Shown piece after piece: positions 12,041-22,000 of a stretch of 64,000 nt of DNA. How positions within the stretch are numbered: the first letter of the stretch is position 1; every line of letters starts with the position of its first letter. The notes beneath the pieces were generated by a model, which was not told where the DNA came from, did no database searches, and worked only from the letters and a program-made list of their open reading frames with translations. Made by a program: the position numbers and the translations under genes. The DNA comes from Casuarina equisetifolia (lineage: Eukaryota; Streptophyta; Magnoliopsida; Fagales; Casuarinaceae), in contig CM052360.1 of assembly GCA_028551475.1 (NCBI GenBank), forward strand, positions 12,326,501 to 12,390,500. The letters are read 5' to 3'.

Positions 12041-14056
12041 ATGTTCTTCTTAGTCTCTCGCCCCACTCAAGCCCTCAAACTCAGCCGGCACCTCTCTCCG
12101 AAGTTGTCCGTTTCGCTCCCTCTCGGGAACCCGAAGTCCCTTACGCGAAACCACACCAACGCTGCGCTTACCAATCTAAGGCCTCTGAACTCCAAGATCT
12201 CCAGCTACATAAGAAATGGTCTCATCGAAGAAGCTCAGAAACTGTTCGATCAAATGCCTCAGAGAAATACGGTTACGTGGAATGCGATGATTCGTGGATA
12301 CTTTTTGAATGCGAGATTTGATAAAGCGGTCGATTTGTTCCAACGAATGCCTGAGAGGGACATTTTTTCGTATAACACGGTCATTGCCGGGTTGATGCAG
12401 CGTGGAGATGTCAATGCTGCAAGGGGTGTTTTCGATGAGATGCCATTCAGAGATTTGGTGACTGGGAATTCCATGGTTGCAGGGTATATACGTAACGGGA
12501 TGATGTATGAAGCGATACAAGTATTTAATGGGATGCCAATGAAAGATGTGGTTTCTTGGAACCTGGTCCTTGGGGGGCTTGTGAATTGTGGAAATTTGGA
12601 TTTGGCTGAAGAGTATTTCAGACGAATGAGTGCTCGGAATATTGTGTCTTGGACTATAATGATTTCGGGGCTCGCTAGTGCAGGACGGTTTGTTGAAGCT
12701 CATAAGCTCTTAGAAAATATGCCCATAAGGGGTGCTCGACCTTGGAATGCAATGATGGTAGGTTATATAGAAAAGGGCCATATTGAAATTGCAGAAGATC
12801 TGTTTCGAAGAATGCCTGAACGGGATTTTCAGTCCTGGAATGAGTTGATAAGCGGGTTGATTAAAAGCGAAAGAGTTAATGATGCCATGAGACTTTTCCT
12901 GGAAATGCCACAGAAATGTCAAAAAACGTGGAACTCAATCCTTCTGGAACTAATTAGAATTGGGCTTATCCAAGAAGCTCATGCATATCTCGAGAAATTT
13001 CCATATAGTGATGTTGTGTCATGGACGAATTTAGTTGTTGGATATTTCAAATTGGGTAAGGTCGGGAGTGCAGTTAAGATTTTTGAATGGACGCCAACCC
13101 GAGATGCAACTCTGTGGAATGCCACAATATTTGGATTAGGAGAAAATGGTCAAGGTGAGGAAGGTTTAAAGCTTTTTATTAGCATGAAACTATTAGGTCC
13201 ATCCCTGGACAAAGCTACTTTCACTAGTGTTTTGGCAATATGTTCAGACTTGCCAACCCGACTGTTTGGAAAACAAACTCATGCAGAAGTGATAAAAGCT
13301 GGTTTTAACAGTTTTATTGCAGTTTCCAATGCAATAGTTACCATGTACGCAAGATGTGGAAACATGCATTCGGCTTTGATGGAATTCTCTTCCATGTCAA
13401 ACCATGATATCATTTCTTGGAATTCTATAATCTGTGGTTTTGCACACCATGGAGATGGTGAAAAGGCCCTAGAGATGTTTGAAAGAATGCGATTAAGTGA
13501 TGTTATGCCCGATCATATCACCTTTATTGGGGTTTTATCTGCTTGTAGCCATGCGGGGTTGGTAGACCATGGTAGGCACTTCTTCGAGCTCATGAAATCC
13601 AGATTTTGTCTTCAGCCTACAAGTGAGCATTTTACATGTATTGTCGATTTGTTGGGGCGATCTGGACTTATTGACGAGGCAATGAGTATTTTGGATAAAA
13701 TGAGAGCAGACGGAGTTGAAGTTCCTCCAAGTGTTTGGGGAGCTTTGCTAGGAGCCTGTAGAATCTATAAGAATATTGAGGTCGGAAAGATTGCCGGTGG
13801 GAGGATTTTGGAAGCGGAACCTTGGAACTCTGGTGTGTATTTGATCTTGGTTGAATTGTTTCTGAGTGATGGAAGGAGGGATGACGCTGAAAAAACATGG
13901 GCTCAGATGAAAGAGAAGGGAGTCAAGAAGCAACCAGGGTGCAGTTGGATTGAGGTAAACAACAGGGTGCATATATTTCTTTCAGGAGATGGTTCGCACC
14001 CAGAGTTTAGTAGAATGTGCTGTGTTTTAGACCTAATACACATGGATGGAGGTTGA
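12041..14056 (+). CDS. PPR protein, PLS class with E-type tail; ten tandem S motifs
   Basis: Intronless pentatricopeptide repeat protein of 671 residues, probably an organelle RNA-editing specificity factor. Residues 1-40 are basic and Ser-rich without acids, consistent with an organellar presequence. From residue 50 to 359 there are ten back-to-back 31-residue S-type motifs; most end in a MPxRDxVSW-like phrase followed by N or T (for example FDQMPQRNTVTW, FQRMPERDIFSY). One longer P-L-S set follows (about 360-460, then PDHITFIGVLSACSHAGLV). E1/E2-type sequence follows, with VWGALLGACR, PGCSWIEVNNRVHIF and SGDGSHPE. It stops at HMDGG with no DYW deaminase domain, so a deaminase would have to come in trans if it is an editing factor. 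A second ATG seven bases upstream in another frame is reported as a finding. The ATG at 12041 is the only one giving the presequence. Confidence 0.93.
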   Translation: MFFLVSRPTQALKLSRHLSPKLSVSLPLGNPKSLTRNHTNAALTNLRPLNSKISSYIRNGLIEEAQKLFDQMPQRNTVTWNAMIRGYFLNARFDKAVDLFQRMPERDIFSYNTVIAGLMQRGDVNAARGVFDEMPFRDLVTGNSMVAGYIRNGMMYEAIQVFNGMPMKDVVSWNLVLGGLVNCGNLDLAEEYFRRMSARNIVSWTIMISGLASAGRFVEAHKLLENMPIRGARPWNAMMVGYIEKGHIEIAEDLFRRMPERDFQSWNELISGLIKSERVNDAMRLFLEMPQKCQKTWNSILLELIRIGLIQEAHAYLEKFPYSDVVSWTNLVVGYFKLGKVGSAVKIFEWTPTRDATLWNATIFGLGENGQGEEGLKLFISMKLLGPSLDKATFTSVLAICSDLPTRLFGKQTHAEVIKAGFNSFIAVSNAIVTMYARCGNMHSALMEFSSMSNHDIISWNSIICGFAHHGDGEKALEMFERMRLSDVMPDHITFIGVLSACSHAGLVDHGRHFFELMKSRFCLQPTSEHFTCIVDLLGRSGLIDEAMSILDKMRADGVEVPPSVWGALLGACRIYKNIEVGKIAGGRILEAEPWNSGVYLILVELFLSDGRRDDAEKTWAQMKEKGVKKQPGCSWIEVNNRVHIFLSGDGSHPEFSRMCCVLDLIHMDGG

Positions 14057-14590
14057 ACCATAAAATCAAACAGCTTCGTTTCACTGTATACAAGTTCTAT
14101 TTAAGAACTTCACAGAAGATTTTTTACATAAGGAACATGTGAACACAAGTTGATGGGATAATATTTCCTGTCAAAGAATGCTTAATAGCAGTTGCTTCTA
14201 ATTGGAAAAATTTGCGTTCAAGGCATTCATTCCGTGCAAATTAGGCAAGAGCAAATCACGTTTTTTTACATCTATATTAACTGATTAATTGGCTTCAATA
14301 CTGACTTCATCTGAAATTTAATGAAGTTTATTACCATCTGGAGTGATATTAGTTTGGTGACTACAAAAACTTGTTGGCATCTAAAGAAAATGCAAAGACA
14401 CGGTTACATATGTCAGCAACACTAGAAAGGAAAAGGGATAAGTGAATTACACGTTAGAAAACTTTGCCTCCTCTTTATATGGTTCTATCCAAGTAAACGG
14501 CAATTACAGCGAAGCATTCGGTACTTCAAGAAAGAAAGAAAACCCCTCTATATCAGTACAATCACCGACCCACTGCCAAATAATTTTCAC
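14057..14590. other. convergent intergenic region
   Basis: Lies between the 3' ends of the PPR gene (+) and the uncharacterised gene (-). It should hold both 3' UTRs. No open frame or repeat of note. Confidence 0.6.
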
Positions 14591-17321
14591 TTAGGTTTTC
14601 ACAGAACTGGGTTTCTTATTTCTATGGTGTCTTGTCTGAGTTGAACCAGCAAATGCCGGCCCTTTGTTCCTTCTAAGATCGCTTCTTCTATCATCAGCAT
14701 CCATGGAACACCTTGTGTCGAAGGGAATTTCAGTGGTGTTACTTGAGATAACTTTACACTGTGCATGTCTGTTTGGAGCCAAGCTATGATTCTTCAAAGC
14801 TGAAGGCTGTTTCACTTTCATTCTACCTTTATTCCCGATCATCACATCATTATCTGACAACAGAATCACCAAATGACAACAATCCCAAGGCCTTTCTAAT
14901 AAGTGAACAGATCATAAATGGACTTGAATTGTGTCTCCGTGTCGATGATGGCAATGACAATAAAAAGTGCATTAAGAAAGTATGTGATGCAGCATTTCAG
15001 TGGAAGTAGAGTTTAGCCTCATTTTCCTTGAGGTCGTTCTCGCTGTGCCTAAAAAATGAGGTAGTTTGGTTCTTCCCATGATAATGAGTTCATCATCGCA
15101 CAGTTTAGTCTCCTTCAAGTGGTTCTGTCTTTGCAGTCAGAATGTGCAACCTTTACCATTGAGATATAGCCAAGCCATACCCATAGAAATAGTATATGCC
15201 TATTTTAGAAAGTGATGCTATATCAGTCAAAGAAGATATGGATAACTATTATGTGCTGGAACACAGAAGAATATGTGCTAAATATGTGCTAAATATGATA
15301 CTAGATGATCTACGTTATCATGAAGATAAAAACAATCTTCCAAACACAAAGTCGTTAAAAATTTATTATTATGCTAAGACTCTAAACTCTAGATTATGTA
15401 AAAATAAGAGCAAAATTATAAGTGTGCAAATTGCCAGAAACAGTAATTTCCCCATGTCTTATATTTAATTTGTAACCATTCTCTTGAATTTCATTCAGCA
15501 GTAGTTAATCTATGTCCCTTTATATGAAGTTATTTTGCACAAACGTCAGAGCAACGATCCTTAGATGTAACTTAATTACAAGAACTAAATTTGGGACAGA
15601 TAAATAAGAAAATGGAAATTATAAAATTGAATGACATGGTTAAGTGAAATTACCAGGACTAGATAAGATGGCACGTGGACGTGGGATTGAGCTAGCTCTA
15701 ATATTCATTCTATCAAGCTCTTCAGAGTTTTTGTCATCCTCCACTGCTTCTGCTTGTCAAGTATAGTAGGATGTCATTAACTGTCAGATATCTCTATACA
15801 TCATTGTATCATGGCTAACTTGCGTTTCCATGGAATCCATGAGAATAAAACTGAAACTTCAACTACAAAAGTCGTTGGCGTGACCAAACCTTCGGATACG
15901 GAAGTTGTCGACAGAAGCCCATTTGGTTCATAAGACGGAGGTATTTTTGCAACATATGATGGAGAAATGTCTTCATACTCCTTGACTACACAAAAAGAGG
16001 AAATGGAGGAATGGAAGATGTAACTACCAGCTAAAAACTTTAGTAACCTTCACCATAGCATTAAAGTTAAATAGTCATAAGGCTACCATATGTTGCAGTT
16101 GGAAAATTGAACTAATTTTAAATGGCAAAGTTATTGCTTTCATATGTCAACCCATGGCTCTCAGCAGTCCAGACTGAATTCTAGAATACAGGAAATCTTG
16201 GAAGGAAATCCAGACTGAATTCATATGTCAACCCATGTCAAACCACCAGGAAGGAGAAAAAGGAAACAAAGAGACGGAAGGAGAGAAAGAACTAGGAAAT
16301 CTTGTCATGGGATGATACAACTTGCGCATAGCATTCTAGAAAACACTGTTTTTCTCTCTTTTCTTGGATTCGAAGCAACTGAGCATTCCATGCCAGTCTC
16401 AAAGATGCTGCCAAGGGGATTTGGATTATGTGTGATCTAAGAGTCACGCCGATCAAATTTTGATGCAAGAAACTAGGGGCTGTTTATTTCCCTGTTTGTT
16501 TGTTACCTAACGCTATTAATTCTACAGGGAATTTTTGCATTGCATTTCCCAAGGCTCTGCGTGCCAAATAGGTGACTAGTGCAAAACTAGGATGTTCTGA
16601 GTAGAACTCTTTTCTCCCAAAATCATGCGTCAAGTGCAATTCATGGTTGGCATAATAACCCAAAATAACATTTAGACGGCCCTCTAAGTTGTTCGATTCA
16701 CCAGCCTTTTTTCTGACTGATGCTTGATTCACCGGGAATCATTGTCCACCTGGTCTTTCTTTCTACCATAAGTCAATAAGAACTATGGCTCCTAAGCAAA
16801 CACTGATTTCATCATAGAAAGCTGTTTGAGGTATATATTGGACAAAAACAAAGAATTAATCCTAGTAAAAATTAGAGCAACACGCCCAATCATTTTGTCA
16901 GGAGAAAAGAAGGTAAACAAGACAGATTTAAAATTCCCCAAAAGATTAAAGTTTCACCTAAAATTCTTAATCAAACAAGAGCAGGATAGTCTCCCCAGGT
17001 GATCATCAGTCTATAAATAAAAACAGGAACTAAAACGGGATTAACACTGGCGTCTGCTGGAGCAAGAAGTACCTGGGAAAAAAGAACCATCGTTCATGGA
17101 AAGCAAAGAACTTCCTTTAAGATCCTCTTGATCATCTTGTTCCCTCACCTTCACCTTTGGATAGTCTTCAAGATTCCAAACAAAACAAGAATACCCGTTT
17201 CAGTACAAAACATCCACAACAAATACAACAAAACCAAGAACAGAAGAGAAAAAAAAAAAAAAAAAAAAGGAAAAAAAGGAAAAAGAAAACCAAGCTAAAA
17301 AAGCATACCTGTTTCTTCCAT
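14591..17321 (-). CDS. uncharacterised five-exon plant protein, 186 aa
   Basis: I do not know its function. Five coding exons with GT-AG introns close in frame: 17321-17309 (only 13 nt), 17165-17073, 15985-15890, 15749-15654, 14853-14591, giving 561 nt. Every internal junction is phase 1, and the three middle exons are similar in size (93-96 nt). The protein is hydrophilic, with no signal peptide and no membrane span. It begins MEETDYPKVKVREQDDQEDL. Further on it has SLLSMNDGSFFP, EYEDISPSYVAKIPPSYEPNG and a conserved-looking core, ASSIPRPRAILSSPDNDVMI. A basic tail follows with HAQCKVIS, DDRRSDLRRNKGPAFAGST and RHHRNKKPSSVKT. The RPRAxLSSPDND phrase recalls a small family of unannotated plant proteins (recollection, not a search). 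The basic tail suggests nuclear or nucleic-acid association, which is inference. Exon 4 has alternative acceptors three bases apart (15752 or 15749). Intron 2 is 1.1 kb and holds no other gene. An in-frame stop lies upstream of the ATG. Confidence 0.75.
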
Positions 17322-19042
17322 TCCTGTGGTTGCAGAGACTTGTAAGCTTCTAAGCTATCAAGAAAACTCCGTTATGCAGGGAGAGTCGTGGTTCTAGGGC
17401 GATGGAACAAAAGCCAAGCAGGGGAAACATGTGATGGCGTGCGACCTTTGGAAGAATGGAAAAGGCTGTGATCATTAAACAACTTTTTCCGAGACTCTGA
17501 GGACGCAGCGGGTGTGAACATGCAATTAATGAGTTGGGTCAAACTCTCAGATGCCGTACTCGTTTAGCTTGTGGTTGTTGGTGGAGCCCATAGCGTCAAC
17601 TTTTTTGCACCTCGGGATTTTGGAGTTGCATTCGCATTTGAGATGGCATTGTTTACGCCACTGTTTGGCCCACTTTCTTTTTTAGAAATGTCCCTCCACT
17701 TTGCAGGGCTGGAATAGATCCTGGGGAGAATTCTCTCTGTTTCTGTGTTTCCTTTCTCCTCTTTCTTTTACAAGCGTGCGACAACACGAAAGGGAGAAGG
17801 AACAAATAATAAGCATGGTCAAACCGTAGGCAGACAGATTTGATCCAAAACTTGACAGAAAGAAAGCGATTGACAGTATCAAGTACAAACCTTGATCTAT
17901 CTGAGATAAACTTTTTGGATATCGGACCTACTGTGGCCGGAGGGAGACAGCCCTGTGCGTTGAACGCCTGAGAAAAACAAAGAATAATGACCAAAGAAAG
18001 TATAAAAAAGGGGAGGACAGAGAGGGCGGGGTAGGTGTTAAATGTCGAGATTAAATCGCAATATCTGAACTTAAAAAGGGAAAAATATTTAACTTTCCAA
18101 ACAATTCTCTGATTAACTAATTTGGCTGTAATGATCCAGAGATGGGTGGGGTTTGACGGCTGTTGGTGCTGGGCCAAGTCCATGGGACACTGTTCTATGT
18201 GAGAACCCAGGAGCTGTGTGCCTACTAAGCCATTGGATGGAGGAAATCATGGGCACGACGCCAATCACCGCGAGGAATTGGGGTGAGTGGAGCAAGGGGA
18301 AGGCTTAGGAGGTGGGCTTGAGGTTGCATGTGGGGATGAAAGACCAGGGACATAGAATACAGGGGACGAAAATAAAGAGCTTAGGCCTCAATTTAGATGG
18401 CAAAGAATAAAGTGGTGGAAGAAGAGCATGAGCAACAATTACCCTTCATGTAGCTCAATAAGTTTAACTTATTCTATTAAGAGCATTGGTAACATGGATT
18501 TTACATTTACCTAATTCACATACATAAAATGTCAAATCTTAAATCTTATAATTATAATTTTTATTATTTCACTCTTAAATTAATTGGTTAAGTAATTATT
18601 TAAACAAGATTGACTTTGTAATTTTTTTTCTTTTTATTCTAAGTAAATTTTAAGCATCTCAAGACAATGCTCTCTTGTTTAATTCCTGGCTTGGACTTTT
18701 TGGTCCCAAACTTGTTACTTTAATGTTAAGCTAGGACTCTCTTATTTTAATCTTCAGTGAAGTCAAGGCATTTTCACTAATGAATTTCATTGAATATATG
18801 TCTGGTATTGCCTTTTATATATAAAAAAGATTAGGCTTTATATATAAAAAAAAAATTAAAAAAAAATTGAGCGATAATTTAGTCCTCCAGGAGTTGTCAT
18901 TAGTACAGGGAGGTGAGTGCGAACTACTGTACCAAATGAGAACTCTGGAAATAACCAGACCAAAACCTCTCGAGTGTCCAAAAGCCTCAGCGTTTAGGGG
19001 CCGTTAGGTTATTCGAGTGCGAGGATACTAGGGTCTTTGGTG
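17322..19042. other. divergent intergenic region
   Basis: Upstream regions of the uncharacterised gene (-) and the methyltransferase gene (+). A 176-codon open stretch on the minus strand (18183-17653) has low-complexity hydrophobic content, no domain and no splice context, and I do not call it. The rest is AT-rich, with TA-rich sequence around 18815-18865. Confidence 0.5.
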
Positions 19043-22000
19043 ATGTGGCGCAGGTGGAGGTCGGCGTGGGACGGGCGGCGACGATTCTCCACGGCGGTAC
19101 GGCGTTGTATTGAGGACGAGGGGGACTGGTCTTACTCCTCCGAATGGTGGGGAACCGAATACGACGGCCACACCGTTTTTCGTTCGACTTCCGACAAGGG
19201 AAACGGCGTTATCTCTGTCGTCGCTTACCCTGCCTCTAAACCTGTTAGTCTCTCTCTCTCTCTCTCTATTGGACGAAAACAGAAAAAGAAATGGAATTTC
19301 TTGCTGCTAATTCTAGAAATGTAATATTTGCTATGGTGCTGTTGTAACTAATGCGCAGACACGGCTGCACTGGCCGGAGACGGAGGGATGGTTGGAGGCA
19401 AGGCACGCAGAGGTACGTCCGGGATTTAAAGATGAGGGGCGTTATAGGATACTGGGGTACCAATGGCGGGTGCTTAGGTTCAACGGTAACACCCGCCAGA
19501 GCACTGCCAAAGTAATGGCAGCTTACCAGGATTCGGAACCAGCCTCCGTCTTCCTGATGCCGCAGCCAGATTGCCTGGCTGTTCCATGTAAGTCTCTTAA
19601 CCTTGTAGTCTTGCCAAAGAAAGGGCAGTGTGAATTTGATCAAGTTGGGTTTTGAGTGGGTTCAATGTTTCTTCTGGCATTTGAATGCTGTCTGTGCCAG
19701 ACACTTAAGCTGATAGAAATCGTCAATTCAATGATTTGATCAATGGTTAATTTTCTTCCTGAACACATGAAATGTTTCATTGAAGCAGAAGGTAATTATC
19801 GAGGTAGGGCTGGAAGTAAGAAATATCATATTAGAGTGGCATTTATTCCAGTAATTTAAATAGATAATTAAATATACTCATTATTAATATTGTTATTTTT
19901 ATTATTTGATATTTTGACATGGTACGATGAATCTTGCTATAGTGAAGAGTTTTGTATCTTGGTACTTTTTTTGGGCTGGGAGGTGGGGCTGAAACTTGGA
20001 GCTGATGTGAACTTGAACAAATATGATCCAGAAATGACTTGCGGTTCTCAGCACATTGCAATACTGGGAATCGTAAGAGAAGACTTGGGAGGTTATAAGA
20101 GGGGTATTTTGTTGTTTTGGGGGGGAGGGGGTGTGGTTGGGGGTTGGTGTTGGTATTCAGAGCATTCAATATCTTGACTTAGCACAAGTGGGGAGTAGCA
20201 AGCTATGGTTATGGAGCGTGTTTGAGGTGTTTACTTCGAGGTTTTGGAATTACGAAATTGTCAAATTATAAGTTGGTACCTGCAGACTATATGAGGAATT
20301 CCGACTGTCATAGTTTTTCTCTGGGGCTTTTATCCTCCTTTGTGTGTCTTAGCGGACTGCGTCCTTTTGGACTCTCTCACTTCCATGAATTTCTTGTTCT
20401 TCAATGTTTCATCATCTTTTTGAATGGGACACAAACAGTTTCGAGGCAATCATGACCGGAGCTGATCCATATAATGTATATGCTTTTAAGAAACAAAGGT
20501 TCTTTCCATGTGCATAGTTGAGCACTTAAGTACCTGATAGATACCACGCTTTTGGAGTTTCCCTTCTCTTTTCCTCTTTTCCAGTAACTGCATTATAAAC
20601 GCAGCGGCTATGCACTTTGTTGGGCACAAATTCGTAGCTCTTAAGAAAGCTGTTACTTTCACTAGCATCCCCATTATATATTCAGCAAAAGAGAAAAAAA
20701 AGGGAAGAGGGGAACCTAGCTGTTCCTTATAGGTCAATAAAAGCTTATGTACAACTGAAAAAATCTCACTGGTAGAAAGTAATGTATGACAGAGAATCTC
20801 AGTAATTTCTGGATGTTGTATTTTAGCAATTGGAAATCTGGTGAGTTTGTTCTCAGGGTAGACACTTATTTGTGCTTTGGTTATTTATTTGTTTTCAAAG
20901 TGTGAGATTGTCCAGGACTATAGATCCTAGTTTCTTCTCATCAAAATCTGTTGATATGCCATCTGATGTTTCTTTATGATTTTCTCTTCATGTATATCTA
21001 TATTGATCGAGAATATGATCTTATTCATCTGTAAATTCTGTGAAGTGGGTCCTGTTTGAATTGTGCTATTCTGTGCTGTTGTTCTTGTTCTTATTTTTGG
21101 TTCTTGAAATGAAGCTTTTGATCTCTGTTGAAATTAAAAAAAAAAAAAAAGAAGCAACCTGTTATTGATCTGGATGTCATTTTGCAGATCTGAAGAGTAT
21201 GCTATCAGCTGGGTTGGCTACTATAGCGTCTTGTGGTTATGATATCAAAGAGGCAGTGCATGGGAAGAAGACTATGAATATCTTATGCATTGGTCATGGT
21301 GGAGGAAGCTTACCATTATTTTTGGCTAGTAAGATCAAAGGTGAGGGAAAATCATTTACCCATTCTGCATGTGCTTTATTCAATTGGTTTAAAGGTATTT
21401 TGTGATACATTGAACAAAACATTGCCTTAAGATAAAAGACTGTCCACAGATTTGGGGAACTAAGCACAGTTACAGAGCTGCAAATTGATGTGATAATGAA
21501 CAAGGAAGGAAAGTGTATTCAATGGTTGGTCCTATAATTGTTCTAACTGGATTAGTCAGTCAGTCCATATGAATGTGATTTTGAGGTTGTTTACTTTCTA
21601 TAGCAGGTATGAATGTTGGTGCGATTGTTGTACCCTTACATCTGAACCAGTATTTTTGAGAGCTATTTGAAGTGTGAAGTCCTTCATCTAGAGTGAGGAA
21701 ACCTGATATGGAGCCTTAGCCATTCAGTAAATTGAAGTCTTTTTTGGTTCTTTTTTTCTTCTCTCCCCAGTATTCACTATCAGGAAGCAGCTGAATGACA
21801 TTGGTTCACAACATTAGTTCTTGTATAAATTAGATAACAGATTTTAGTTTGGGGCTGGTAATATTTTGCAGTTCTGGAGGATTGGTTTAGTTTCGAAGTT
21901 GGCACCCTTGAGATGAATTTGGGATCTGCTAATATTCAGCAAGTGTGACATTATTGAATATGAATGCACAGCTTTGTTGGAGCTTCATAATTTCTGGATG

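Noticed and set aside
12176-12703. 175-codon minus-strand frame
   Set aside because: Exact antisense shadow of the PPR coding sequence.
16225-16732. Short open frames on both strands in intron 2 of the uncharacterised gene
   Set aside because: No domain, and the flanking exons splice perfectly across them.
17653-18183. 176-codon open stretch on the minus strand
   Set aside because: Hydrophobic and low-complexity with no domain, no matching splice partners and no link to the neighbouring gene's frame.
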